Assembly (NCBI GenBank): GCA_026993525.1
Contig: JALWSS010000111.1
Coordinates: 1-60,201 of the forward strand
From: Saprospiraceae bacterium
GTDB lineage: Bacteria > Bacteroidota > Bacteroidia > Chitinophagales > Saprospiraceae
Reading direction: 5' to 3'
Length of the DNA stretch: 60,201 bases
Part shown: positions 35,250 through 44,165 of the stretch, one piece after another
Position numbering within the stretch: the stretch's first letter is position 1
How the letters are laid out: each line of letters starts with the position of its first letter
The notes under the pieces: model-generated
The model's database searches: none
What the model was told of the DNA's origin: nothing
The model's input: the letters and a program-made list of their open reading frames with translations, nothing else
Translations under genes and position numbers: made by a program

Positions 35250-36902
35250 ATGAACCGGATTTATTCTCTTTTCACTTTTCTGATTATTTCTTCGGGCCTT
35301 GCGGCCCAACAAGCTCCGGAATTGAGCGCCGACGCTCCGGACCACCCCGTGCTGACGGCCGTTGAGGGGGCTGCACCGTTTGCCGCCACCATTACCGAAG
35401 AAGACCTCAGGTCTTACCTCAACGTGCTGGCTTCAGACTCCCTGCAAGGACGTGAAACCGGCACCGAAGGGCAGCGCATGGCGGCGGATTTCATCGCACA
35501 AAATTTTGAAACCCTCGGCCTGCCCAAAATCGGCGACCCCGACCCTGAAACCGGCCAACCCACTTATTTCCAATACATCGCCTTCACCTCTGAACGCTGG
35601 GACCGCGGCGGTCTGAAACTGAAAGTCGGCGATACCGAATACGGCTTTCTCAAAGATTTCTATGCTTATCCTTCGGAAAACGCCGATAAAGGGGAGGCCG
35701 AAACCCCGGAAGTTTTGTTCCTGGGTTACGGCATTGATGACGAAAAGTACAGCGATTACACCGGCGTTGACGTGGCCGGCAAAACCCTGCTGGTCTATGC
35801 CGGCGAGCCGCAGGATGCTGCCGGAAGGTCTTATGTGACCGGAGACACTTCCCTTTCAGAATGGTCGAAAGACCATCGCCTGAAGTTGGAAGCAGCCTAC
35901 CAACATGGGGTGGAGCGGTTGCTCATCATTGACCCCGACATAAAGAGAAACATCTCCAAAAACAGGATGGCCCTGTTTGGCGGGCGCATGAAAATGGGCT
36001 GGGGCGGCAAGGCCGCTGAGCGCTTTGCCAACAGCTTTTTCATCTCCTCAACAGTGGCGCGGGCCATCGTTGGAGATGCATTTGAAGAATTTGTGAAGGT
36101 GAGAGACAGCATCAAAGCCACCGGTAAGCCTGCGCATCTCACACTGAATACTTCCCTGGTCACTTCGCAAAAGAAACTGGTGAACCAGCTCACCGGCTCC
36201 AACGTGCTGGGATATGTGGAAGGCGTAGATGCAAACCTGAAAGACGAGGTGGTGGTGGTGAGCGCCCATTACGACCACCTTGGTATGCGTGGCAACTCCA
36301 TCTTCAACGGCGCTGACGACAACGGCTCCGGCTCCAGCATGGTCATGGACCTGGCGCAGGCTTTTGCCGAAGCGAAAAAGGCTGGTGCGGGCCCGCGGCG
36401 TTCTGTGCTGTTTTTGCTGGTGAGTGGAGAAGAGAAGGGCCTGCTCGGCTCTGAGTTCTATTCTGAACACCCCGTGTTCCCGTTGGAAAAGACCGTGGCG
36501 GATGTCAACGTGGACATGATTGGCCGCACCGATAAGAAACACCGTGACAACCCCAATTACATTTACGTCATCGGAGCCGACCGGCTGAGCATCATGCTTC
36601 ACAAGATCAACGATGCCGCCAACCGGCAGTTTGTCCACCTGGAGCTGGATTACACCTACAACGCCAAAGACGACCCCAACCGCTTCTACTACCGCAGCGA
36701 CCACTACAACTTCGCCAAACACGGCATCCCTTCTGTTTTCTTCTTTTCCGGCACCCATGAGGATTACCACCGCCCCACCGACACCGTGGACAAAATCATG
36801 TTCGACAAAATGGTGAAGATCGGAACCCTGGTATTTTACACCACCTGGGAGCTGGCCAACCGCGATGAACGCATCCAGGTGGATGTGACGGAGGAGGAGT
36901 GA
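35250..36902 (+). CDS. Secreted M28-family zinc aminopeptidase
   Basis: A 550-residue exported metallopeptidase. Signal peptide ends SSGLAAQ. An N-terminal part with an inserted PA-like region (about 110-260) is followed by the M28 catalytic core: AHYDHLG (first His), FNGADDNGSG (bridging Asp), VSGEEKGLLGSEFY (catalytic Glu and Zn ligand), VNVDMIGR (Asp) and a final His in FFSGTHEDYHRPTDT. All zinc ligands are present, so activity is likely. It would cleave N-terminal residues from peptides in the periplasm or outside. No T9SS tail is visible. Confidence 0.9.
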   Translation: MNRIYSLFTFLIISSGLAAQQAPELSADAPDHPVLTAVEGAAPFAATITEEDLRSYLNVLASDSLQGRETGTEGQRMAADFIAQNFETLGLPKIGDPDPETGQPTYFQYIAFTSERWDRGGLKLKVGDTEYGFLKDFYAYPSENADKGEAETPEVLFLGYGIDDEKYSDYTGVDVAGKTLLVYAGEPQDAAGRSYVTGDTSLSEWSKDHRLKLEAAYQHGVERLLIIDPDIKRNISKNRMALFGGRMKMGWGGKAAERFANSFFISSTVARAIVGDAFEEFVKVRDSIKATGKPAHLTLNTSLVTSQKKLVNQLTGSNVLGYVEGVDANLKDEVVVVSAHYDHLGMRGNSIFNGADDNGSGSSMVMDLAQAFAEAKKAGAGPRRSVLFLLVSGEEKGLLGSEFYSEHPVFPLEKTVADVNVDMIGRTDKKHRDNPNYIYVIGADRLSIMLHKINDAANRQFVHLELDYTYNAKDDPNRFYYRSDHYNFAKHGIPSVFFFSGTHEDYHRPTDTVDKIMFDKMVKIGTLVFYTTWELANRDERIQVDVTEEE

Positions 36903-36904
36903 GT

Positions 36905-37045
36905 GGGAGGTTTTTGAGGTTTTTGTCCCGAGGCAAGCTCGGGATTGAGGTTTTTTGAGGTTTTTGTCCCGAGGCAAGCTCGGGATTGAGGTTTTTGATG
37001 TTTTGGCCCCGAGGCTAGCTCGGGATTGAGGTTTTTGTTGGTTTT
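36905..37045. repeat. Three tandem 40-41-bp units with the TCCCGAGGCAAGCTCGGGA palindrome
   Basis: Palindromes at 36926-36944, 36967-36985 and 37007-37025 (third copy has GGCTAGCTC instead of GGCAAGCTC), each inside GAGGTTTTT words. Period is about 40-41 bp. It is the complement of the element at 43-61 and 56,058-56,076. Confidence 0.9.
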
Positions 37046-37102
37046 TTTGGCCAGGTGCTGCTCAAGCCACTGCCTGCAGATTCAGTTTGTTTTTGTCAAA
37101 TC

Positions 37103-37128
37103 GAGGTCCGGGAAGGGCCTCTTTTTTT
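37103..37128 (+). terminator. Intrinsic terminator downstream of the M28 peptidase gene
   Basis: GAGGTCC (37103-37109) pairs with GGGCCTC (37115-37121) with one wobble, 5-nt loop, followed by seven T. It sits about 200 bp after the peptidase stop, beyond the repeat units. Confidence 0.65.
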
Positions 37129-37150
37129 GTTTGAAAAAATGGCTATGCGC

Positions 37151-37181
37151 TTGACTTAATGAAACAATTTGTTTTATTTTG
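37151..37181 (+). promoter_or_regulatory. Possible promoter ahead of the glucosaminidase gene
   Basis: TTG at 37151-37153 and TATTTTG at 37175-37181, 21 bp apart, resembling TTG / TAnnTTTG with the second box one base short. It lies about 36 bp ahead of the ATG at 37217. Confidence 0.45.
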
Positions 37182-37216
37182 CATTCTGTTTCAATAAATT
37201 TAAAACAAATGGTGTC

Positions 37217-37930
37217 ATGAAAGCGCAACATACCCTCCGGGACTTGTTTTTGGCTCTTCGTCAAAACTGGTTCAGAATCTCTGTGGCTGCCTTGCTGTTG
37301 TACCTTTTTTTTCATCGTGACATGCGTGTGCAGGTGCAACTGAATGCTCCCAACCATCCAACCATTTCCCAACGGGGAACGACCTATCCACAACTGCCGG
37401 AAGAGCTGCACCAGCCTTCCGAAAAGCTTGGGCTGCTGTTTTCCGGAACGGAAGAAGAAACTGCCGGCCTGAAGGACGACCTTCGCAAACTGGACGAGTA
37501 CGAAATAGATGCCTTCGTCCAGCGCTTTGTGGATGTGGCCCGCGTGGAAAAGGAAAAATTCGGAATACCGGCTTCGGTGGTGCTGGCCACGGCCCTGTAC
37601 GAAAGCACAGCCGGCCACCGTAAAACCGCCGATGTACACACCAACAACTATTTCGGTTTGCTGTGTGCAGAGCCCTCGGCCTACTCCCCGGCCTGGCAGG
37701 GCGGCTGCAAGAAGGTGGATCACTTGCTCTACAGGAAATACCAGACGGCCTGGGAGAGTTTCCGGGATTTTTCCTGGTTCGCCTACCGGCAACTCGGCAG
37801 CCTGTCAGGGGAGGACTACCGGGTTTGGTCCGAGGCCCTGGGCCGGAAACTGTACGGGAAGGACCCTGCCTTTGCCGCCAATGTCATCGCACTGATCGAA
37901 CGCTACTCACTGGATGATTACGATTTCTGA
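37217..37930 (+). CDS. Membrane-anchored glucosaminidase-domain protein
   Basis: A 237-residue protein with one N-terminal helix (about residues 18-32, ISVAALLLYLFFH) and a periplasmic glucosaminidase domain of the LytG/FlgJ type (PF01832; about 95-235): EIDAFVQRFVDVARVEK, IPASVVLATALYESTAGH with the catalytic Glu, NNYFGLLC and a C-terminal EALGRKLYGKDP. It would cleave beta-1,4 bonds in peptidoglycan. The ATG at 37217 lies after a promoter-like box; an earlier ATG at 37169 would start inside it. Confidence 0.85.
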   Translation: MKAQHTLRDLFLALRQNWFRISVAALLLYLFFHRDMRVQVQLNAPNHPTISQRGTTYPQLPEELHQPSEKLGLLFSGTEEETAGLKDDLRKLDEYEIDAFVQRFVDVARVEKEKFGIPASVVLATALYESTAGHRKTADVHTNNYFGLLCAEPSAYSPAWQGGCKKVDHLLYRKYQTAWESFRDFSWFAYRQLGSLSGEDYRVWSEALGRKLYGKDPAFAANVIALIERYSLDDYDF

Positions 37931-37936
37931 TTTGAG

Positions 37937-38195
37937 GATCATGACCCCGATATTCATCGGGGATGAAGGGTTATGAAGGGTTATGAGGGTTGTTATCGGT
38001 TATCGGTTGTCGGTTATCGGTTGTCGGTTATCGGTTGTCGGTTGGCAGGATTGACTACGAGCTACGAGCCACGAGCTACGAGCTACAAGCCACAGCCTGC
38101 CCCGTGCCGATGCCGATCCCGATCCCGAAGGATTTCGGGACGGGATTTGGCATCGGCATCGGGGAGCCACCCAAACGGGGCAGCTACGGCAGCGT
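37937..38195. repeat. Composite repeat, inverted copy of the 8-10 kb element
   Basis: In plus-strand order: hairpin CCCCGAT-att-ATCGGGG type (37952-37969), GAAGGGTTAT words (37968-37988), TTATCGG/TTGTCGG heptamers (37990-38044), linker GGCAGGATTG, CTACGAGC octamers (38054-38090), then a nested GCCGATCCCG hairpin ending GGCATCGGGG (38098-38163). Reading the complement gives the same modules in the same order as 7,985-9,910 without the insertion sequence. Confidence 0.92.
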
Positions 38196-38687
38196 TCATG
38201 TGAGGGATGAGTGGTTTTTGATGAGTTGCAGGGGGTTCTCCCGGTAGAGCTGCTCGTTTTCAGGGCTGTAGCCAAAGGTGGCATGGGGCAGCAATTTGTT
38301 CAGAAAACGGGAGACCATACGCAGCTTGCGTGCCGGCACAAACAGGCTGATCTCCTGGCCATTCACCAGTTTGAAGTACATTTGCCCGGTTTCCCAGAGA
38401 TAGAAGCCAAAGGGCATCACCTGGGTGCGAACGGTGTAAACCCAAACGATTCGCAAGGGATTGTTGAGCAGGGTTTGCCAGAGCGGATGGGCTTCGGCCC
38501 GGGGTTGCTTCAAGGCCCTTTTGAGCAACAGCAACCCGGCCAGCCACAGGGTCAGTGCGAGCACGGCAATCCAGGTGCCCAGGTGCCGGCACCAGATGAA
38601 CAAGGCGGCACCGGCGAGGACGGGCAACCAGGCCAGCAGCAATTGAGCGCCAGCCTCCCGCCGGATGCAACGGAGCAACAATTTCAT
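38196..38687 (-). CDS. Small membrane protein of unknown function
   Basis: A 163-residue protein from the ATG at 38687 (a longer frame opens with TTG at 38747). Two hydrophobic helices (about 17-32 and 36-54, LPVLAGAALFIW, LALTLWLAGLLLL) precede a soluble part with WQTLLNNPLRIVWVYTVRTQ, FGFYLWETGQMYFKLVNGQE and LPHATFGYSPENEQLYRENP. I do not recognise the family. The final residues HSSLT come from a CATCCCTCAC repeat word that supplies the region of the stop. Confidence 0.62.
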   Translation of the reverse strand: MKLLLRCIRREAGAQLLLAWLPVLAGAALFIWCRHLGTWIAVLALTLWLAGLLLLKRALKQPRAEAHPLWQTLLNNPLRIVWVYTVRTQVMPFGFYLWETGQMYFKLVNGQEISLFVPARKLRMVSRFLNKLLPHATFGYSPENEQLYRENPLQLIKNHSSLT

Positions 38688-38752
38688 TGCCGGATGGCGA
38701 AGCAAAGCCTGTTCGGAATGCAAAAGTTTTTGTTTTAGGAAAATCAAACAAA

Positions 38753-38786
38753 TTGTTCTAAAATAGGCGCTCAGCGATTAGCTTTG
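38753..38786 (+). promoter_or_regulatory. Promoter of parE
   Basis: TTG at 38753-38755, 23 bp, TAGCTTTG at 38779-38786, an exact match to TTG / TAnnTTTG. It lies 58 bp ahead of the parE start. Confidence 0.7.
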
Positions 38787-38844
38787 CGTAAAGTTAGGCC
38801 ACATTGCACGAAGGGCCTGGAGAGAATTAATCAAACTGTCATCA

Positions 38845-40761
38845 ATGAGCCAGCAAGTCACCTATACTGAAGACAATATCAAACACCTGGACTGGAGGGA
38901 GCACATCCGGATGCGCCCCGGTATGTACATCGGAAAACTGGGCGATGGTTCCAGTTCTGACGATGGCATTTACGTGTTGCTGAAAGAGGTGATTGACAAC
39001 TCCATTGACGAATACACCATGGGCTATGGCAACAAGATTGACATCTCCATCAAAGACGGTGTGGTGCGGGTCAGAGACTACGGCCGGGGCATTCCCCTCG
39101 GCAAAGTGGTGGAGTGCGTGTCGCAAATGAACACCGGGGGCAAGTACGACAGCAAGGCCTTCAAAAAGTCGGTGGGGCTGAACGGCGTGGGTACCAAAGC
39201 TGTCAATGCCCTTTCAACCTGGTTCCGGGTGTCGGCCGTGCGGGAAGGAAGAATCAAAGTGGCGGAGTTTGAACTGGGCAATTTGAAAAAGGAACACCGG
39301 GTGGCAAAAACCGATGAACCCAACGGCACCATCGTGGAATTTCAACCCGATGACACGATATTTAAGAATTACAGGTTCCGCAACGAGTTCGTAGAAAACC
39401 AGCTCTGGAATTACGCTTACCTGAACGCCGGATTGAAGATCCGCTTCAATGGGGCAGTGCTCCAGTCAAAACACGGCCTGCTGGACCTGCTCAACAAAAA
39501 GCACAACCCTGAGCAGACCCTTTATCCGGCCATCCACCTGGTGGGAGAAGACATCGAGGTGGCCATCACCCACGGCACGCATTACGGAGAACAGTATTAC
39601 TCTTTCGTGAATGGCCAGTACACCACCCAGGGGGGCACACACCTGAATGCATTCCGGGAGGCACTGGTGAAAACCCTTCGGGATTTTTACAAAAAGGATT
39701 ACGACGCCCGCGACATCCGGGCTTCCATCATTGCTGCCATCAGCATCCGGGTGGAGGAGCCGGTGTTTGAATCGCAAACCAAAACCAAACTCGGCTCGCA
39801 GGACATAGGCCCCGACGGCCCTTCTGTCCGGGTCTTCGTCAACGATTTTCTGAAAAGAGAACTCGACAATTTTCTTCACAAAAACGAAGAGACGGCAAAG
39901 GCCATCCAAAAACGAATCGTGCAATCTGAACGGGAGCGCAAAGAAATTGCCGGTATCAAAAAACTGGCTAACGAGCGTGCCCGCAAAGCCAATCTGGTGA
40001 ACAAAAAACTCCGCGACTGCCGCATCCATTACAGCGACAAGCGCCGTAAGACTGATGCTGACCTTCGCAATGCAAGTACCATCTTCATTACCGAAGGTGA
40101 CTCCGCCAGCGGCAGCATCACCAAGGCAAGGGACGTGCAGACTCAGGCGGTGTTCAGCCTGAGGGGCAAGCCGCTCAATTGCTTTGGCATGACCCGTAAG
40201 ATCGTTTACCAGAATGAGGAGTTGAACCTGCTGCAACACGCCCTCCAGATTGAAAACGGCCTGGATGACCTGCGCTACAACCGGGTGGTCATCGCTACCG
40301 ACGCCGACGTGGATGGCATGCACATCCGCCTGTTGTTGCTCACCTTCTTTCTCCAGTTTTTTCCTGACCTGGTGCGAAACGGGCACCTGTACATCCTGCA
40401 AACGCCGCTTTTCCGGGTAAGGGACAAGCAAAAAACCTTCTATTGTTACGACGAAAAAGAAAAACAGGAGGCCATTGAAAAACTGCGCGGCAAGCCCGAG
40501 ATCACCCGCTTCAAAGGTCTGGGTGAGATTTCGCCGGGTGAGTTCAAAGATTTCATCGGCGAAGGAATGCGCCTGGAGCAGGTCATCCTGCATGACGACA
40601 CCGAACTGGACCAATTGCTCCGTTATTACATGGGCAAAAACTCCATGGAAAGACAGGAATTCATCATTGACAACCTGAGGGTGGAACTGGACGTGGTCAA
40701 GGAAAACGCAAACGGAAAGGAAAAGGAAGCAGAGAAACCCGCAGCGGAAGTGGCCGGCTGA
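38845..40761 (+). CDS. parE: DNA topoisomerase IV subunit B
   Basis: A 638-residue type IIA topoisomerase ATPase subunit that with ParC decatenates chromosomes. The GHKL ATPase shows [20 protein letters not shown] (Mg-binding Asn), [10 protein letters not shown], and [14 protein letters not shown]. The transducer follows, then a TOPRIM domain with EGDSASGSI and [10 protein letters not shown], and a C-terminal [17 protein letters not shown] block. The compact length and absence of a long insert fit ParE rather than GyrB. The parC gene does not follow; an ABC transporter pair does, after a strong terminator. Confidence 0.9.
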   Translation: MSQQVTYTEDNIKHLDWREHIRMRPGMYIGKLGDGSSSDDGIYVLLKEVIDNSIDEYTMGYGNKIDISIKDGVVRVRDYGRGIPLGKVVECVSQMNTGGKYDSKAFKKSVGLNGVGTKAVNALSTWFRVSAVREGRIKVAEFELGNLKKEHRVAKTDEPNGTIVEFQPDDTIFKNYRFRNEFVENQLWNYAYLNAGLKIRFNGAVLQSKHGLLDLLNKKHNPEQTLYPAIHLVGEDIEVAITHGTHYGEQYYSFVNGQYTTQGGTHLNAFREALVKTLRDFYKKDYDARDIRASIIAAISIRVEEPVFESQTKTKLGSQDIGPDGPSVRVFVNDFLKRELDNFLHKNEETAKAIQKRIVQSERERKEIAGIKKLANERARKANLVNKKLRDCRIHYSDKRRKTDADLRNASTIFITEGDSASGSITKARDVQTQAVFSLRGKPLNCFGMTRKIVYQNEELNLLQHALQIENGLDDLRYNRVVIATDADVDGMHIRLLLLTFFLQFFPDLVRNGHLYILQTPLFRVRDKQKTFYCYDEKEKQEAIEKLRGKPEITRFKGLGEISPGEFKDFIGEGMRLEQVILHDDTELDQLLRYYMGKNSMERQEFIIDNLRVELDVVKENANGKEKEAEKPAAEVAG

Positions 40762-40811
40762 CAGGGCACTTTTATCGGGTTTTGGAGCTTCTGTATAGAT
40801 TTAGAACCTGC

Positions 40812-40853
40812 AAATGACGGGAGTGCGTTACATTCGCTCCCGTCATTTTTTTT
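40812..40853 (+). terminator. Intrinsic terminator after parE
   Basis: AAATGACGGGAG (40812-40823) pairs with CTCCCGTCATTT (about 40837-40848) around an inner TGCG/CG region, followed by a T-run. It lies about 50 bp after the parE stop. Confidence 0.85.
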
Positions 40854-40886
40854 CGTCGCAATTCTACCAGTCAACAAAACTCCACA

Positions 40887-41813
40887 ATGAATATCCTCCA
40901 ACTGGAAGAAGTGGTAAAAACCTACGACAAGACCGTCGCGGTTGATCACGTCAGCTTTTCCATCCCCAAAGGCCGGATCTTCGGCCTGCTCGGTCCGAAC
41001 GGTGCGGGTAAAACCTCCCTCATCCGCATCATCACCAGCATCACCAGGGCTGACAACGGCAAGCTGTTTTTTGACGGCCAGCCACTGCAAAGCATTCATT
41101 CTGAGCGAATTGGATACATGCCGGAAGAAAGGGGGCTCTACAAAAAAATGAAGGTGGGGGAGCAACTGCTCTACCTGGCCCAGTTGAAAGGCCTGCAGTA
41201 CAGAGATGCCCGTAATCGCCTCCGGCAATGGATGACCCGCTTTGAGATCATGAACTGGTGGAACAAGAAAATTGACGAATTGTCAAAGGGCATGCAGCAA
41301 AAGGTGCAGTTCATCAGCACCGTGGTGCACGAGCCCGACCTGCTCATCCTCGACGAACCTTTCAGCGGACTGGACCCCATCAATACCAACCTCATCAAAA
41401 GTGAGATCAGAGAACTGAACCGGAAAGGCATCAGCATCATCTTCTCCACCCACCGAATGGAACAGGTGGAAGAAATGTGCGAACACATTGTGCTCATCAA
41501 TCAGGGCCGCAACGTGCTTACCGGAGAGGTAAATGAAATCAAAGAGCGTTTCAAGGAAAACATTTTTCGCATCGAATACAGCGGTGACCTGCCATCCGAA
41601 CTGGATGCAATGGACGCCGGCAACCACCAGTTCTCCATTGTTTCCAGACGGGATCATTCCCTTCGGGTAAAAGTGGAAGAAGGAGGCGATTCCAATGACC
41701 TGCTTCGTTTCCTCATCCAAAAAGGCGTTCACATCCTGGCTTTCAACGAAGTGCTGCCCAGCATCAACGACATTTTTATCAGGGTGGTGGAGGGAGACGA
41801 TATTCAGGGATGA
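40887..41813 (+). CDS. ABC transporter ATP-binding protein (NatA-like)
   Basis: A 308-residue ATPase for an ABC-2 type exporter. Walker A is GPNGAGKTS (about 36-44), signature LSKGMQQKVQ, Walker B LLILDEPFSGLDP, switch His in FSTHRME. The C-terminal 80 residues form the DUF4162-like tail common in this subfamily. Its partner permease is the next gene, but a 189-bp repeat block separates them. NatA of Bacillus exports sodium; the substrate here is unknown. Its stop codon (GGA TGA) is the first word of a GGGATGA array. Confidence 0.88.
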   Translation: MNILQLEEVVKTYDKTVAVDHVSFSIPKGRIFGLLGPNGAGKTSLIRIITSITRADNGKLFFDGQPLQSIHSERIGYMPEERGLYKKMKVGEQLLYLAQLKGLQYRDARNRLRQWMTRFEIMNWWNKKIDELSKGMQQKVQFISTVVHEPDLLILDEPFSGLDPINTNLIKSEIRELNRKGISIIFSTHRMEQVEEMCEHIVLINQGRNVLTGEVNEIKERFKENIFRIEYSGDLPSELDAMDAGNHQFSIVSRRDHSLRVKVEEGGDSNDLLRFLIQKGVHILAFNEVLPSINDIFIRVVEGDDIQG

Positions 41814-42002
41814 GGGATGAGGGATGAGCCTGTCCGGCTGCCGCCAGGCCAGACGGGGGATGAGGGATGAGGGATGAGGGATGAGGGATGACCTCCTCAC
41901 ACCTAAAAACCTTCAAAAAACCTTCAAAAAAAACCTTCAAAAAACCTTCTAAAAAACCTTCAAAAAACCCCCAATAAAGACCTCAAACAAAAACTTTCAG
42001 CA
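41814..42002. repeat. Repeat block inside an ABC transporter operon
   Basis: GGGATGA heptamers (41806-41827), an inserted segment GAGCCTGTCCGGCTG..CCAGGCCAGACGGG (41826-41859) that recurs at 56,668-56,700, more GGGATGA units (41858-41889), then AAAAAACCTTC words (41902-41968). It lies between the ATPase and permease genes. Confidence 0.9.
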
Positions 42003-43334
42003 ATGAAAAAACTCTGGCTCATCATACAGCGTGAATACATCACGAGGGTTCGTAAAAGGAGCTTCATCCTGATAACCTTGCTATCACCCATCATTATGGT
42101 GGCCATCATGACCTTGCCGGCCCTGTTGGTCTCTTTTGCCGGCGATGACCAGCAGCGCAGCATCGCCGTGGTGGACGAGAGTGGTGCAATGGGTGACGAG
42201 ATCGAGGGGAATGGAAAATTGATTTTCGATGTGAGGGAGGAGCCGCTGGAGGATTTGCGAAAGCGGTACAAGGAACTGGGCTTCGACGGCGTGCTTTACA
42301 TCCCCGGACTGGAAGAAGGTGCATCCGAGGTGAGGGTTACCTATTACACCGAAGATCAGCTCTCGTTGAGCCTGGAGAATAGCATCGAGCGGGCGGTTGC
42401 CGACCGCTTTGAAGACTACAAAATGCAGCTGGCCGGATACGACCAGGAGATCATTAACAGCTTCAAAACCAAAGTAGCCCTTCAACTCAGGGAACAGTAC
42501 GTTGACGAAAACGGACAGCTAATAGAGAAGGAGAAAAAAAGCAGCGCAGGTGTGGCAACGGTTATTGGTTTCGTGGCGGGGTTCATCATTTACATGATCC
42601 TGATCTTTTACGGCGCCATGATCATGCGCTCCGTAATGGAAGAAAAGACCAACCGGATTGTGGAGGTGATCATATCTTCCGTGAGGCCTTTCCAATTGAT
42701 GCTCGGCAAGATCATCGGTGTGAGCGGGGTAGGTCTGACACAGATGCTCGTCTGGATCATTCTGGTAACGGTTTTGATGAGTGTGGTCGGAATGTTTGTC
42801 AGCGTTGACCCGGCCAGCATGCAGGATGCCATGAACAACCCCATGGTACAGGCGCAACCTTCTCAAATGGGCCAGGTGGAAGAAATGCTTGACATTGTGA
42901 CGAGTCAGAATTGGGGCTATATCATCCCGGTTTTCCTCATATATTTTCTCGGAGGCTATTTCATCTATTCCTCCATGTTTGCCGCCGTGGGCAGCGCCAT
43001 GGGCGATGATCTGGGGGAAGGACAACCGCTCACTTTTGTGGTGATGCTGCCCATCATTCTGAGTATCATCATGATCAGTCCGGTCATAGAGAGCCCCAAC
43101 AGTACCCTGGCGGTTTGGCTCAGCATGATACCGCTGACTTCACCGGTGATCATGCCGGCCCGGGTGGCCTTTGAGCCGCCGTTGTGGCAGTTTCTGGTCA
43201 GTGCTGTTGTGCTGATTGCCTCTGCGGTTTTGTTCGTTTGGTTGTCGGGAAGGATTTACCGGGTGGGTATTCTGATGTATGGAAAGAAGGCCTCCTTGAA
43301 AGAACTCGGCAAATGGATGTTCTACAGAGAATGA
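42003..43334 (+). CDS. ABC-2 family transporter permease (NatB-like)
   Basis: A 443-residue permease. One N-terminal helix (about 20-45, SFILITLLSPIIMVAIMTLPA) is followed by a large periplasmic domain (about 50-180) and then about five helices (VATVIGFVAGFIIYMILIFYG, LIGVSGVGLTQMLVWIIL, GYIIPVFLIYFLGGYF, VVMLPIILSIIMISPVI, FLVSAVVLIASAVLFV). The motif RSVMEEKTNRIVEVIISSVRP is the conserved cytoplasmic segment of this permease family. It works with the ATPase encoded upstream to export an unknown substrate. Confidence 0.88.
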   Translation: MKKLWLIIQREYITRVRKRSFILITLLSPIIMVAIMTLPALLVSFAGDDQQRSIAVVDESGAMGDEIEGNGKLIFDVREEPLEDLRKRYKELGFDGVLYIPGLEEGASEVRVTYYTEDQLSLSLENSIERAVADRFEDYKMQLAGYDQEIINSFKTKVALQLREQYVDENGQLIEKEKKSSAGVATVIGFVAGFIIYMILIFYGAMIMRSVMEEKTNRIVEVIISSVRPFQLMLGKIIGVSGVGLTQMLVWIILVTVLMSVVGMFVSVDPASMQDAMNNPMVQAQPSQMGQVEEMLDIVTSQNWGYIIPVFLIYFLGGYFIYSSMFAAVGSAMGDDLGEGQPLTFVVMLPIILSIIMISPVIESPNSTLAVWLSMIPLTSPVIMPARVAFEPPLWQFLVSAVVLIASAVLFVWLSGRIYRVGILMYGKKASLKELGKWMFYRE

Positions 43335-43434
43335 TTACCCGGATGTTGCGAAGCGAGGGACAAAATTTTGGTGCTGAAAAGTTCATTTTTCTCAAAATCC
43401 TTTAATTTCGCACCCGCTTTGAAAAGCTGTTCAT

Positions 43435-43508
<74 letters not shown>

Positions 43509-43527
43509 CATCAGGAAAACCAACAAA

Positions 43528-43557
43528 AAAGCCCTGCTCTTCGGAGCGGGGCTTTGC
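43528..43557 (+). terminator. Terminator after tRNA-Ala, probably bidirectional
   Basis: AAAGCCC-t-GCTC, loop TTCG, GAGC-g-GGGCTTT (43528-43555). A-tract on the left and short T-tract on the right allow use by both the tRNA and the leftward DUF6438 gene. Confidence 0.75.
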
Positions 43558-43581
43558 TGATTCAGGGCTGTCTGAATGTTT

Positions 43582-44121
43582 TTATTTTTCTTCGGCCTTC
43601 CAATCCAGTCCCTCTATCAACTCAGAAAGGAACTGTTCGAAAGCCAGCAGGTTTTCAGGTGCATCGAGGGTGTCCACCACTTGCTTTTCCATGTCTCCGA
43701 TACGCACATACGTGATGGTGCCGGGCAGGTCTGCCACCTGCATATTTGTGGGGTATTTGGCCTCCAGGTCGAAGTAGTTGAGTTCGTTGGCTTTGGCTTT
43801 GATTCGTTTCAGCACGTCGGGCAGCACCCGGGCGGTGTGCCAACCTTGCCGTTCAACATTCATTCGGCCGTACCAGGTCACTTTGCCATCGCTGTAGAAT
43901 TTTACCTGGTAAACGGGGCATTTGCCGAAGCAGGCGGTTTTTTCGAAAGCTGCCACCAGGTAGGCGTTTGACTGTGCCGGCGGGGCCACGGTTTCATCGG
44001 ATTGGGTGGCCACGGTATCCTGTGGGGCGGTGGTGGGTTCCTGCATCACTTTGCCGGCTTTCCGGTGGCAGGCCACCAGTGCCAGCATTGCGACGAGAAG
44101 AGGAAAGAGGAGTTTCTTCAT
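43582..44121 (-). CDS. DUF6438 domain lipoprotein
   Basis: A 179-residue lipoprotein from the ATG at 44121 (lipobox ALVAC). The mature part holds the DUF6438 signature: FEKTACFGKCPVYQVKFYSDG, KVTWYGRMNVERQG, with the Cys pair C-FGK-C, and later NYFDLEAKYP and ADLPGTITYVRIGD. Function unknown. It lies directly downstream of yidC (44 bp from the yidC stop) on the same strand, so it may be co-transcribed. Confidence 0.82.
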   Translation of the reverse strand: MKKLLFPLLVAMLALVACHRKAGKVMQEPTTAPQDTVATQSDETVAPPAQSNAYLVAAFEKTACFGKCPVYQVKFYSDGKVTWYGRMNVERQGWHTARVLPDVLKRIKAKANELNYFDLEAKYPTNMQVADLPGTITYVRIGDMEKQVVDTLDAPENLLAFEQFLSELIEGLDWKAEEK

Positions 44122-44165
44122 GGTAATTGGTTTTGGAACAAGAGGCAGCGAAGCCGGCGTTTCCA

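Noticed and set aside
36905-37045. Small RNA gene in the triple palindrome region
   Set aside because: The units match dispersed repeats elsewhere and no promoter element precedes them.
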